From JBOFFI01 sp051657245 (lineage in GTDB: Bacteria > Pseudomonadota > Alphaproteobacteria > Holosporales > JBOFFI01), in NCBI GenBank assembly GCA_051657245.1, contig JBOFKI010000141.1:1-13263 (forward strand): 13,263 nucleotides of DNA, written 5' to 3'. Made by a program: the position numbers and the translations under genes. The notes below the pieces were generated by a model. That model searched no databases. It saw nothing but the letters and a program-made list of their open reading frames with translations, and was not told where the DNA came from. Shown here one piece after another: positions 6,713 to 13,263 of this stretch. Positions within the stretch are counted from its first letter, which is position 1. The number at the start of each line of letters is the position of its first letter.

Positions 6713-8659
6713 CTATTTTTTAAAATAGGAGACCGGTTTTCGGCTTTTAAAAAAATATCCAAAGCTATAGAGCCCTCCCAGCAGCATGGCAAAACACCCA
6801 ATCCAGATCCAAGGCGCTAGCGGAAGGTACATAGCTTTGATCTTCCAGGTTTTGTTTGAGTAGGCTTCCTCCAAAATCGTATACACATCTGCAAGCCCTG
6901 TGGTGTAAAGGGCGGTTTCAGAAATCAAAGATTCTTGCGGGTGATAGAGCCGTTTTTCCGGCTTTAATATGGCAAGCTCTCTCCCTCGTTGACGCAGCTT
7001 CAGCCGTGCTTGATAACGGTCAAACAACTTCCCTTCTTGAAGATCTACAGACGTTAAGGTCAGCGCATAAGGCCCCACCTGCATGAACCCTTGGAGTGGA
7101 AGAACTGCTTCGGTTTCTACACGCCAAAAGCTGGCAACCCCTAAGCCGATAAAGGTAATCCCAACACCAGCGTGGGCCAAGAGAGCTCCCAAACGCGCTC
7201 CATCCCCTTGGCGTATGACGCGCCAAGCCCAAAAACTGGTGCCCCATAGCACCCATGCCCCAAGGGATAGAACCACCAGGGCTAGCAATGAAGGGATGCT
7301 GACGACAAGGCTGATTAAGAGCACGCTCCCCAGGGCTAGGGTTGCTGCAAAGCTGAGGGGGGCAAGGGCTTTTGAGAGCCTCCCCTCCTCGGTCAAAAAA
7401 GGCACCAGGGGCATAACCAGCAAGGCCACGCTCGCGAAGGGGAATAGAATAAAGGTGAAATAGCTGGGGTCAAGCGCAACGGCTTTTCCTGTCACCCCTT
7501 CGTAACCCAGTGGGAAAAAGGTTCCAAGCAACACCATCAACGCCATGCCCACGAAAATAAACCAGTGAAGCTTCAAACCACCTTGGTAAGACAAAAAAGC
7601 GCTTAGAGAGGATTGATAAAGAAGGCCACGCTTACGTACAAAGCTATACCCTAGCAGGCCAAACCCCAGGAAACTGAAGCTCGCAAAAATAAGAAAGAGG
7701 TAAAAACCCTTTGCAGGATCGTAAGCAAAGCTGTGAACAGAGGAAAGAACCCCCGCTCGGGTTAGGTAGATCCCCAATAAACAAAGGGAAAATGCCAAAA
7801 CGCTGGCCAGCAAATATCCCCTCAAGAAAAAAGAAGGTTGCGGATGTGAGCCGGACCTTAGAACATGAAGCATCGCTGTTCCTACAAGCCACGGCATGAG
7901 CGACGCATTTTCGACAGGATCCCAAAACCACCAGCCTCCCCAGCCAAGCTCATAATAAGCCCACCAGCTTCCCCATCCAATGCCAAGGGTTAAAAATGAC
8001 CAAGCTAGCAGGGCCCAGGGGCGCACCAGCCGTACCCATGAGGACGCGTTTTGGTGCAGCATAAAAGCAAGGCTCCAGGAAAAGGGAACGGAAAACCCTA
8101 GATAGCCAAAATAGAGCGTGGGCGGATGAGCCAACAATGAAGGGTCCTGGAGCAAAGGGTTAAGGGCCAACCCTTGGGAGGGGATCTTCTCCAGAGGAAA
8201 GGGCTCAAACGGATGGCTTAAAACAATCATAAAGCATAGAAACGAAAGGGTTATTAATCCTTGAACCGTCACAGCTGTGGAGGTTCGTGCTTGGGATTGA
8301 TGCAAGGTGACCAACAACGCTGCAAACAAGCTCAACATCCAGCATCCCAACAACAAAGAACCTTCATAATTCCCCCACAGGGCCCCTAGGCGAAAGAACC
8401 AAGGCATGTGGGTATGATTATTGGAAAAAACGTTCAAAAAAGAAAACTGACAGCTGACATAAGCCCACCCAAGAATCAACAAACATAAGCTTAAAAAAGC
8501 CAGCTGCATGAGTGTTGAAATTCGGAGCAGCTGAAACCGTTTGGGCGAGAAATGCCAGACATTCCATCCCCCTGCCACACCCTGCACAACGCCAAACGCA
8601 GCAGCAAGCCACAGGAAAACCAGTCCTATTTCTGGGGCGAAGTGGGAGAATGCTGCCAT
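6713..8659 (-). CDS. ccmF: Cytochrome c maturation haem lyase subunit CcmF
   Basis: CcmF is the integral inner-membrane component of the System I haem ligation complex. It takes haem from holo-CcmE and attaches it to reduced CXXCH motifs of apocytochromes c in the periplasm. The 648 residues match the family length and are rich in membrane segments throughout. The diagnostic tryptophan-rich motif WGGWWFWDPVEN is at 240-251. The conserved histidines are present: His178 in LLQDPSLLAHPP, His265 in GTAMLHVL, His309 in LSSVHSFAYDP, and His496 in LLAHAGVGITF. A periplasmic domain near the C-terminus (about 510-615) and a last membrane helix (about 619-637) complete the usual topology. The start ATG (8659-8657) has AAGG/AAAGGA elements just upstream and lies 34 bp inside the end of ccmE, implying translational coupling. 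ccmG, ccmH and ccmI do not follow; the next gene is glutamate dehydrogenase. Confidence 0.98.
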   Translation of the reverse strand: MAAFSHFAPEIGLVFLWLAAAFGVVQGVAGGWNVWHFSPKRFQLLRISTLMQLAFLSLCLLILGWAYVSCQFSFLNVFSNNHTHMPWFFRLGALWGNYEGSLLLGCWMLSLFAALLVTLHQSQARTSTAVTVQGLITLSFLCFMIVLSHPFEPFPLEKIPSQGLALNPLLQDPSLLAHPPTLYFGYLGFSVPFSWSLAFMLHQNASSWVRLVRPWALLAWSFLTLGIGWGSWWAYYELGWGGWWFWDPVENASLMPWLVGTAMLHVLRSGSHPQPSFFLRGYLLASVLAFSLCLLGIYLTRAGVLSSVHSFAYDPAKGFYLFLIFASFSFLGFGLLGYSFVRKRGLLYQSSLSAFLSYQGGLKLHWFIFVGMALMVLLGTFFPLGYEGVTGKAVALDPSYFTFILFPFASVALLVMPLVPFLTEEGRLSKALAPLSFAATLALGSVLLISLVVSIPSLLALVVLSLGAWVLWGTSFWAWRVIRQGDGARLGALLAHAGVGITFIGLGVASFWRVETEAVLPLQGFMQVGPYALTLTSVDLQEGKLFDRYQARLKLRQRGRELAILKPEKRLYHPQESLISETALYTTGLADVYTILEEAYSNKTWKIKAMYLPLAPWIWIGCFAMLLGGLYSFGYFFKSRKPVSYFKK

Positions 8660-9099
8660 CTGCCTTTTTCCTTTAAGGATTGAACAAGCTCTCGGGGCAT
8701 GTAGGTTTCATCATGTTTGGTGAAAAGCTTACGTGCGTGAAACTGTTGACGGTCCTCTTGCCAAATGCCTTCCACGACAACACCCTGCCCCTCCCGAAAT
8801 AGGTCTGGAAGGCATCCTTGATAGTGTACCCAAATTTCGTGATTTTCATCTTGAAGCATAAACCGTTTGTTTTCGAATTTTCCATGGAAAGAGCCTGCTT
8901 TCACCAGCCCCCCCAGCCGAATCAGCTTTTCTTGCGTGCGCTGATCCAGAGAAAGGCTTAAAAAATGCTTGGGCGTATAAAAAAAAATCATGCTGGTTTG
9001 AAAAGCGTAAAAAATAAGGCCCAGGCTACAAGCCACCAACAGCAATAGGAGAAAAAGCTTGATCAAACGACGCCATTTTTGTTTTAGCCCCCCCAGCAT
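8626..9099 (-). CDS. ccmE: Cytochrome c maturation haem chaperone CcmE
   Basis: CcmE is a membrane-anchored periplasmic haem chaperone. It binds haem covalently through a histidine after CcmABCD action and hands it to CcmF. With the start at 9099 the protein is 157 residues: a short basic N-terminus, one membrane anchor (about 12-34), then the beta-barrel OB-fold domain with RLGGLVKAGSF and LPDLFREGQGVVVEG. The haem-attachment motif TKHDETYMP places the ligand histidine at residue 129, very close to the E. coli position of 130, with the conserved tyrosine four residues on. In-frame ATGs at 9135 and 9156 would add 12 or 19 residues inside ccmD. I prefer 9099 because of the family length and because it lies one base after the ccmD TGA stop, although it has no strong Shine-Dalgarno element. 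Two G7 tracts occur within this short gene. Confidence 0.95.
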   Translation of the reverse strand: MLGGLKQKWRRLIKLFLLLLLVACSLGLIFYAFQTSMIFFYTPKHFLSLSLDQRTQEKLIRLGGLVKAGSFHGKFENKRFMLQDENHEIWVHYQGCLPDLFREGQGVVVEGIWQEDRQQFHARKLFTKHDETYMPRELVQSLKEKGRWQHSPTSPQK

Positions 9100-9100
9100 A

Positions 9101-9292
9101 TCAACGAAATTTTTCCGTCGAAGAATCCAGCGCATCACCTTCGGTGAGGCGCGCATAAATCTCTTTGGCTTTTCGTGCTGAAACCCGCAAATGTCTTGCT
9201 AAAAAAATAAGTGCTGATATGGCAAAACCATAGGCTCCCCACACATAAATCCCATAACCCTCCATCTGTAGCCAATGCCAGATTTTATACAT
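9101..9292 (-). CDS. ccmD: Haem exporter protein CcmD
   Basis: CcmD is a small single-pass inner-membrane protein that helps release holo-CcmE from the CcmABC complex. This 63-residue product has the short family signature YVWGAYG (residues 16-22), which runs into a membrane helix (about 20-34). A basic cytoplasmic region (RHLRVSARKAKEIYARL) and an acidic tail follow, as expected. The first ATG (9292) overlaps the end of the HAD gene by 8 bp; a second ATG at 9265 would give 54 residues, nearer to many family members. Its place immediately before ccmE and ccmF supports the call, since the sequence alone gives little to match. The partners CcmA, CcmB and CcmC are not in the window. Confidence 0.87.
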   Translation of the reverse strand: MYKIWHWLQMEGYGIYVWGAYGFAISALIFLARHLRVSARKAKEIYARLTEGDALDSSTEKFR

Positions 9293-9842
9293 AGGTCTTC
9301 AGCCGCTTCTTGCGCCCTTTTTTCTTCTTGACTGCAGCAACCAACTTCGATGGCGCATTGACGATCACAATGTGAGCCGCTTGGTCCCATACAGGGATAT
9401 CTTTCCAAGAGTTGCCGGCATAAATAAAGCGTCCAGGACCAAATGTATTCGCCAGAATGGTTGCTTTGATGATTCCAACAACGTTTTGAGTTCCTTGACT
9501 GGCAATGACTAATTTAAAAAAGCCCAAATAATTAGCTATTTTTTTAGCAACGAGAAGGTCTGCCCCTGTTGCAAGAACCAAAGTTTTTCCCTCTTTTGAC
9601 AAGCGCTTTAAATCTTTTAAAAGCTCTGGGTGATAAGAGAGTGTTGCAGGATCCAACATTACTTTTTGGGCCAGAGCCCGCTTGAACGCTGCCCTCCCTT
9701 TGAAGCAAAACGTGAACGCCACCTGCAGCACACCAAACCAAGATTTTTCCCACAATTTCTTGAGCAAAATCCACAAGGTTTCTTCCCTCACAAGGGTGCC
9801 ATCCAAATCAATACAAATGGGAAGATTTTGGTCTTCTATCAT
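9285..9842 (-). CDS. Small HAD-family hydrolase, similar to the HAD half of HAD-UbiA fusions
   Basis: This 185-residue cytoplasmic protein belongs to the haloacid dehalogenase superfamily of Mg-dependent phosphatases. Motif I is DLDGTLV (Asp12 and Asp14), motif II is the threonine of LVLATGA (Thr92), a lysine for motif III could be Lys126 (or Lys100), and motif IV is YAGNSWKDIPVW (Asn144, Asp148). The layout, with a cap-like helical insert (about 25-75, GRAAFKRALAQKVMLDPATL), resembles the N-terminal domain of proteins in which a HAD domain precedes a UbiA prenyltransferase domain. No UbiA part is encoded here; the protein ends in a lysine/arginine-rich tail (172-182). The substrate is unknown. 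The start ATG overlaps the ftsB stop (ATGA), and the end overlaps ccmD by 8 bp. The fold is certain; the link to the UbiA fusion family is from memory of that family's pattern. Confidence 0.9.
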   Translation of the reverse strand: MIEDQNLPICIDLDGTLVREETLWILLKKLWEKSWFGVLQVAFTFCFKGRAAFKRALAQKVMLDPATLSYHPELLKDLKRLSKEGKTLVLATGADLLVAKKIANYLGFFKLVIASQGTQNVVGIIKATILANTFGPGRFIYAGNSWKDIPVWDQAAHIVIVNAPSKLVAAVKKKKGRKKRLKTYV

Positions 9843-10162
9843 GGCATTTCATCCGTTTCAACAGGCTTTAAGATAATGACTTCGTTGGGTGCTGCATATC
9901 CTAACAGTAAACGAACTTGATATTCCAGCAAATCAGGGTCAATTTCTTTAGACATCAACCCCACCTTTGTTTCCAGCTCTTCTTTTTCCACCATCAAAGC
10001 TTGCAAATGACGTTCTTGAAGCTCACACTCTCTAGAAAGTTTCATCCACCCGAATATGCCTCGTTCCCCCTGAATGGCGTGGTAGACAAAATACATCAGC
10101 GTCAATCCAAGCATCGAAGGTATCAAGCCTTTCGAAAGCTTACGAGGAACCCAAAATTTCAT
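9839..10162 (-). CDS. ftsB: FtsB/DivIC-like septum formation initiator
   Basis: This small bitopic divisome protein would act with FtsL and FtsQ to activate septal peptidoglycan synthesis. The 107 residues comprise a short basic cytoplasmic start, one membrane helix (about 13-31, LIPSMLGLTLMYFVYHAI), and the alphaproteobacterial signature YHAIQGERGIFGWM (27-40). A coiled coil (about 41-72) and the C-terminal family motif DPDLLEYQVRLLLGYAAPNEVIIL (75-98) follow. The start is supported by AAGGAA (10173-10168) 5 bases upstream. In many alphaproteobacteria this gene sits between enolase and pyruvate dehydrogenase E1 alpha. Here it lies between mscS and a HAD gene, overlapping the latter by 4 bp. 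The family is secure; the division role is inferred from the family. Confidence 0.9.
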   Translation of the reverse strand: MKFWVPRKLSKGLIPSMLGLTLMYFVYHAIQGERGIFGWMKLSRECELQERHLQALMVEKEELETKVGLMSKEIDPDLLEYQVRLLLGYAAPNEVIILKPVETDEMP

Positions 10163-10167
10163 CTTAT

Positions 10168-10173
10168 TTCCTT
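10168..10173 (-). promoter_or_regulatory. Ribosome-binding site of ftsB
   Basis: AAGGAA on the minus strand lies 5 bases before the ATG at 10162. It sits in the 32-bp gap after mscS, which contains no clear terminator or promoter, so read-through from mscS is likely. Confidence 0.65.
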
Positions 10174-10194
10174 TTTCATCATTTAATATCTGGT

Positions 10195-12324
10195 TTATAT
10201 AATCGTATTCGTCAAGCTTGGGCTTCTCCCTGTAATAGAATAGGAAGGTGTTGGAACTTGAATACCTGCTTCATCAAAAACTTGCTTCAAAATACGATTA
10301 AATCCACGCCGAACAATATCTTGCTGGCTTGGCATTGTCCTCAAGCGCACCTGAAAAATCATTGAAAAATCTGTTACTTCGTTGATGCCACGTATTTCAA
10401 GAGGTGCCAACACTTTTTTTGAAAACGAAGGTGTTTTTTTAAGAATTTGATAAGATTTTTCAACAAGTTGTTGAATGTGATCCACATTTTCGTTGTATGC
10501 TATGGATATATTGCAAATAACACAAGAAAAAAGACGGCTCTTATTTCCCACAATCCCGATTTGGCTAAACGGGATGGTCAGCAAAATCCCATTGTCCATC
10601 CGCACCCGTAAGGTACGCAGGCTTAAATCTTCTACAATACCTGCTTTTCCATCAATCTCTACTTGATCCCCCACCACAAGGGTGTTTTCTAAAATCATGA
10701 AAAAGCTGGTCACAAAGTCTTTAACAAAAGATTGAACGCTAAACGCAATACCTGCGGTTAAGATACCAACGCTGGCAAGGATGGGGGTGATGTCATAGTT
10801 CATTGATAAGATGATAAGGATCATAGGAACCCACACCACAATCCGCAACAGCGTTCTCACAATACGAAAAAGCGTTTTAAAGCGCGCCAGGGCAAAATCA
10901 CCGTCTGCGGGGCTCTCTTTTTGTTTGGCTTCTAGGTAGTAGCGCAAAATTCGATCACCCCCGTAAATCAAGATATACCCAGACAAAATAAGCGCCAGAA
11001 TATCAACGCCCTGCTGAAGAAATTTTGTTCCTAAAGTTTCTTGAATAGAATTCAAAAATTTGATTTCCCAAACCTCTGCAAAAACCCAGATCCCTAGCAA
11101 ATACACAGAAACATTGAGAAGCCTGGAAAAAAATGAGTTTGTTTTGAGCATGGTATAAAGAGAGGTGCTCTCAAAACTTTTGCGCCTTTTCCAAAGGTAA
11201 GACAAACGCACCTTCCGGATAAAACGGGCTAATTTATTGCAAATGGGGATTAAACAAAGGGTCAGAACCAATGGACCAAGGGCCCGCCCCAAGCTTACCT
11301 CATCAAACAACCACAATAAATAGACGATGACACAAGCCAGAGAAGCTAACCCCCACCAAAAAGAAGCCATAGCTTGAGCTAATAAAAACCGGCTTCTTAG
11401 CAGGGCCAAAGTGATTGGTCTTCTTAAAGCTGAAAGCATCAAAATAGCAAACATTAAGAAAACAACTCCAACAACCCCTGAGATGATTTTTTGTCCCCCC
11501 TCTTCAACATGGAAAAGAACGGCTAAGTCCATGCAAAACACACCAACGACATAGGTAACTGTCATCCCCTTGATGCTGGAAGAAAATCGTTGGATCACAG
11601 AGCGTGGCAACCTAGCGAAAAAAGGAAATGGTTTCGGCTGATGAACCAATAAATGGGTCAGACGCCAAATAAGCCAAAGTAAACAACCGCCCATAGAAAG
11701 GGAAGCGACAACCTGACGCTGAACAATCCCCTGCTCCAGGAGAAAAAAGGATGTTAATTGGGAAAGTATAAACACAACCAAAGGAATGGCAACAAACAAA
11801 CTAGATAATAAAAATTGAGAAAAAGGAGATAAATCCCGCTTGCGACTCCATTTAAAAAACGTTTTAAGGGTTTTTTTCAAACCATAGGACGCACTATAGG
11901 CCAACCCAAGCCCTACGCCCGTCGCCACCAAAGCCTTCAAAAAAACTTCCGCAACTTCCCCCCAAAACAGCGGCGCAAAAAAAAGAAAGACAGCCTTGTT
12001 AAGTTTTGAGAAAGAAAAGAAACCTTCTTTTAAAAAATTTCCTTTTTCAGAAAAGTAAGCCATAATTCGCGGGAAGTAGGTCCCCGCAAAAGAGGCAACA
12101 CCTGCTTTTTGCTTCTTTTTAGAATCTTCTTCAAGGCTTTCCTTCAGATTGTCAAAATCCTTTTGGAGCTTCTTTAAGTCTTGCTCCAACGTGACCATCT
12201 GGGATTTAGGGGTTCTAGCAGCCTGGAAGGAAGGAATATCAAGGGCTATACAGGGAGAATTAAGCCCCACCCACAAGACCCATGAGAGCATGATGTACAA
12301 AAAAGTTGAAGAAAAGGGCAGCAT
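10195..12324 (-). CDS. Large MscS-family mechanosensitive ion channel
   Basis: MscS-family channels open under membrane tension to release solutes during hypo-osmotic shock. This 709-residue member is much longer than E. coli MscS (286) and resembles the large multi-helix types such as YbiO. It has a signal peptide (1-27, probable cleavage after CIA), a charged coiled coil (about 42-74), and then about nine to eleven membrane segments (roughly 112-530). The pore-lining helix is PILASVGILTAGIAFSVQSFVKD (514-536), with Gly/Ala/Ser packing positions. The beta domain follows, ENTLVVGDQVEIDGKAGIVEDLSLRTLRVR (546-575) and TIPFSQI (583-589). A C-terminal alpha/beta vestibule runs to the end. No Shine-Dalgarno element is evident before the ATG. 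A TATAAT lies at 12353-12348 but without a good -35 box. It is the first gene of the minus-strand group and is divergent from the secreted-protein gene. Confidence 0.93.
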   Translation of the reverse strand: MLPFSSTFLYIMLSWVLWVGLNSPCIALDIPSFQAARTPKSQMVTLEQDLKKLQKDFDNLKESLEEDSKKKQKAGVASFAGTYFPRIMAYFSEKGNFLKEGFFSFSKLNKAVFLFFAPLFWGEVAEVFLKALVATGVGLGLAYSASYGLKKTLKTFFKWSRKRDLSPFSQFLLSSLFVAIPLVVFILSQLTSFFLLEQGIVQRQVVASLSMGGCLLWLIWRLTHLLVHQPKPFPFFARLPRSVIQRFSSSIKGMTVTYVVGVFCMDLAVLFHVEEGGQKIISGVVGVVFLMFAILMLSALRRPITLALLRSRFLLAQAMASFWWGLASLACVIVYLLWLFDEVSLGRALGPLVLTLCLIPICNKLARFIRKVRLSYLWKRRKSFESTSLYTMLKTNSFFSRLLNVSVYLLGIWVFAEVWEIKFLNSIQETLGTKFLQQGVDILALILSGYILIYGGDRILRYYLEAKQKESPADGDFALARFKTLFRIVRTLLRIVVWVPMILIILSMNYDITPILASVGILTAGIAFSVQSFVKDFVTSFFMILENTLVVGDQVEIDGKAGIVEDLSLRTLRVRMDNGILLTIPFSQIGIVGNKSRLFSCVICNISIAYNENVDHIQQLVEKSYQILKKTPSFSKKVLAPLEIRGINEVTDFSMIFQVRLRTMPSQQDIVRRGFNRILKQVFDEAGIQVPTPSYSITGRSPSLTNTII

Positions 12325-12544
12325 TTTTTTATACGCAACCTAGTTTTATTATATTGGGTGCATTGTAACGCTCTTTTGAAAAAAAACAACCAGCTCTTTA
12401 CATAACATCATCACGAGATAGTGAAACAAACGGCACTGGACGGCTGTGACGCCAGGAAGCGCTCCAACTTTTCGCACCCTCAGCTATTTTTAAAAAACTT
12501 CCCATTCTATTTGTCATTAATAAAATTCTATATAAAAAAATCAA

Positions 12545-12573
12545 TTGACTAAGAGATAATTTTTAAACATATC
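12545..12573 (+). promoter_or_regulatory. Putative promoter of the secreted-protein gene
   Basis: TTGACT (12545-12550) matches the -35 consensus at five of six positions. A weak -10 (CATATC, 12568-12573) follows after 17 bases; TATCTT (12570-12575) is an alternative at 19 bases. The predicted leader is about 20 bases. The -35 box is good and the -10 box poor, so the call is tentative. Confidence 0.4.
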
Positions 12574-12583
12574 TTGAAAAAAC

Positions 12584-12590
12584 AAAGGAG
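12584..12590 (+). promoter_or_regulatory. Strong ribosome-binding site of the secreted-protein gene
   Basis: AAAGGAG lies 7 bases before the ATG at 12598. It is the best Shine-Dalgarno match in the window and fixes the start of this gene, suggesting efficient translation. Confidence 0.8.
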
Positions 12591-12597
12591 CCATCTA

Positions 12598-13263
12598 ATG
12601 AAACAAAAAAATAAAATTGTCGTTGCCATGATTTGCGCAGGGGGTGCACTCTCTATCATGCCAGGGTATGCGGGACAAAAATTAGAACTTCTCGCCGAAG
12701 TAACAAAGAAAGCAACGAACAAAGAATCAAAAGAGGCAGCAAAGCTGTTTGCCTCGAGTCTTAAAAATCCTTATGAAGAACAAGCCACTAAAATGTGTTT
12801 CTTTAAAGCGGCTATAAAGCTGGGTCTCATCAGTTTTAAAACCTCGAAAGAAGACCTCAATCTTCAAACTGTGCTTACAAAAATTGCTTCAGGTTCTCCA
12901 GATGTGATGCCTAAATCCCTTCATGGTGACGAAGACTTAAAATTTGCCATGGAAGCATTGGAAAACCAACTTAAACAACTCACATGGTGTTATGATTTTT
13001 CTTACCATGCTCAACAGACATTCCTTCTTCTAAACAGAAAATTTAGTCGATATTTCTCCAAAGTGATGGGAATTGAATCTTTTTTAAAAGAAGACAAGCC
13101 TTTACAGAACGTTCAAGCACCCTCACCAAGCAAAGCATCCCATACAAAATCTCCACAAGCACAGCTTAAATTGTACCAAGATCTCCAAGAAGGTCTGGAT
13201 TTATCGTTTAAAAAAAATAGCTTGCCACGCGTTATGGATTCATTGTTGGAGGCTTACCGGGAT
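12598..13263 (+). CDS. Secreted helical protein of unknown function (3' end outside window)
   Basis: The frame is open for 222 codons from the ATG at 12598 to the window edge, with no stop. A typical Sec signal peptide is present: basic MKQKNK, hydrophobic IVVAMICAGGALSIM, then PGYA with probable cleavage after residue 25. The cysteine at 13 is not in a lipobox. The mature part is Lys/Glu-rich and predicted mostly helical. It contains two cysteines (67 and 131) that could form a disulfide in the periplasm. A Pro/Ser/Lys-rich linker (about 172-188) separates a first domain (about 28-165) from the start of a second. I do not recognise the family. It has a strong ribosome-binding site and a plausible promoter, and is divergent from mscS. 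It may be a periplasmic or exported protein; nothing in the sequence gives a specific function. Confidence 0.82.
   Translation, partial: MKQKNKIVVAMICAGGALSIMPGYAGQKLELLAEVTKKATNKESKEAAKLFASSLKNPYEEQATKMCFFKAAIKLGLISFKTSKEDLNLQTVLTKIASGSPDVMPKSLHGDEDLKFAMEALENQLKQLTWCYDFSYHAQQTFLLLNRKFSRYFSKVMGIESFLKEDKPLQNVQAPSPSKASHTKSPQAQLKLYQDLQEGLDLSFKKNSLPRVMDSLLEAYRD

Larger units (their letters stand above)
12325..12597. other. Divergent intergenic region with promoters
   Basis: This 273-bp region lies between the starts of mscS (minus) and the secreted-protein gene (plus). It is mostly A/T-rich, with a GC-richer island at about 12430-12485. Within the island, CTGG and CCAG arms (with a possible CG/CG extension) could form a small hairpin near 12435-12455. 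For mscS the best -10 box is TATAAT (minus strand, 12353-12348) or TACAAT upstream; neither has a convincing -35 box. The plus-strand promoter is listed separately. No RNA gene is recognised. Confidence 0.5.

Noticed and set aside
7083..7463. Plus-strand open frame of 126 codons antisense to ccmF
   Set aside because: The translation is Arg/Thr/Lys-rich, as expected for the opposite strand of a hydrophobic membrane protein gene, and there is no ribosome-binding site.
12421..12552. GTG-started open frame of 43 codons on the plus strand in the divergent spacer
   Set aside because: It has no ribosome-binding site, low-complexity A/T-rich 3' codons, and overlaps the likely -35 box of the next gene. 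No family resemblance was seen.
12598..12672. Lipoprotein signal with cysteine 13 in the secreted protein
   Set aside because: The residues before the cysteine (Ala-Met-Ile) do not form a lipobox; a standard signal peptidase I site after residue 25 fits better.

Overview
The window looks like a chromosomal segment of an alphaproteobacterium, probably a host-associated lineage of the Holosporales/Rickettsiales type. The evidence is a very large (about 1,600-residue) NAD-dependent glutamate dehydrogenase of the bacterial 180-kDa class, an alphaproteobacterial-type FtsB, alphaproteobacterial SdhB and System I cytochrome c maturation genes. Spacers are A/T-rich, and one carries palindromic repeats. 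The order-level placement is inference; the class-level placement is well supported.

Layout. On the plus strand, positions 2-424 are the 3' end of sdhB (succinate dehydrogenase iron-sulfur subunit, cut by the window edge), followed by a complete alpha/beta hydrolase (526-1386). A 359-bp spacer (1387-1745) lies between convergent genes and holds several related palindromic repeats. All genes from 1746 to 12324 are on the minus strand. In transcription order they are: a large MscS-family channel, an FtsB-like divisome protein, a small HAD-family phosphatase, ccmD, ccmE, ccmF, and then the NAD-glutamate dehydrogenase. From ftsB to ccmF the genes overlap or nearly touch (4-bp overlap, 8-bp overlap, 1-bp gap, 34-bp overlap), which suggests one operon, with mscS 32 bp upstream probably joined to it. 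The glutamate dehydrogenase is separated by 101 bp and has its own promoter-like sequence. Divergent from mscS, a plus-strand gene for a secreted helical protein of unknown function begins at 12598 and runs off the right edge.

How the genes relate. SdhB (respiratory complex II) and glutamate dehydrogenase (glutamate to 2-oxoglutarate) both feed the TCA cycle and respiration, fitting an organism that oxidises amino acids. CcmD, CcmE and CcmF act in haem delivery and ligation to periplasmic c-type cytochromes; ccmA, B, C, G, H and I are not here, so the Ccm genes are split across the genome. The FtsB-like protein, the MscS channel and the HAD protein have no obvious functional link to cytochrome maturation.

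I did not find a convincing new biological system. The points most worth a second look are: a HAD domain that resembles the N-terminal half of HAD-UbiA prenyltransferase fusions but stands alone in the ccm operon; a run of ten G in the catalytic part of the glutamate dehydrogenase gene; two G7 tracts in ccmE; the palindromic repeat cluster; and the unrecognised secreted protein at the right edge.
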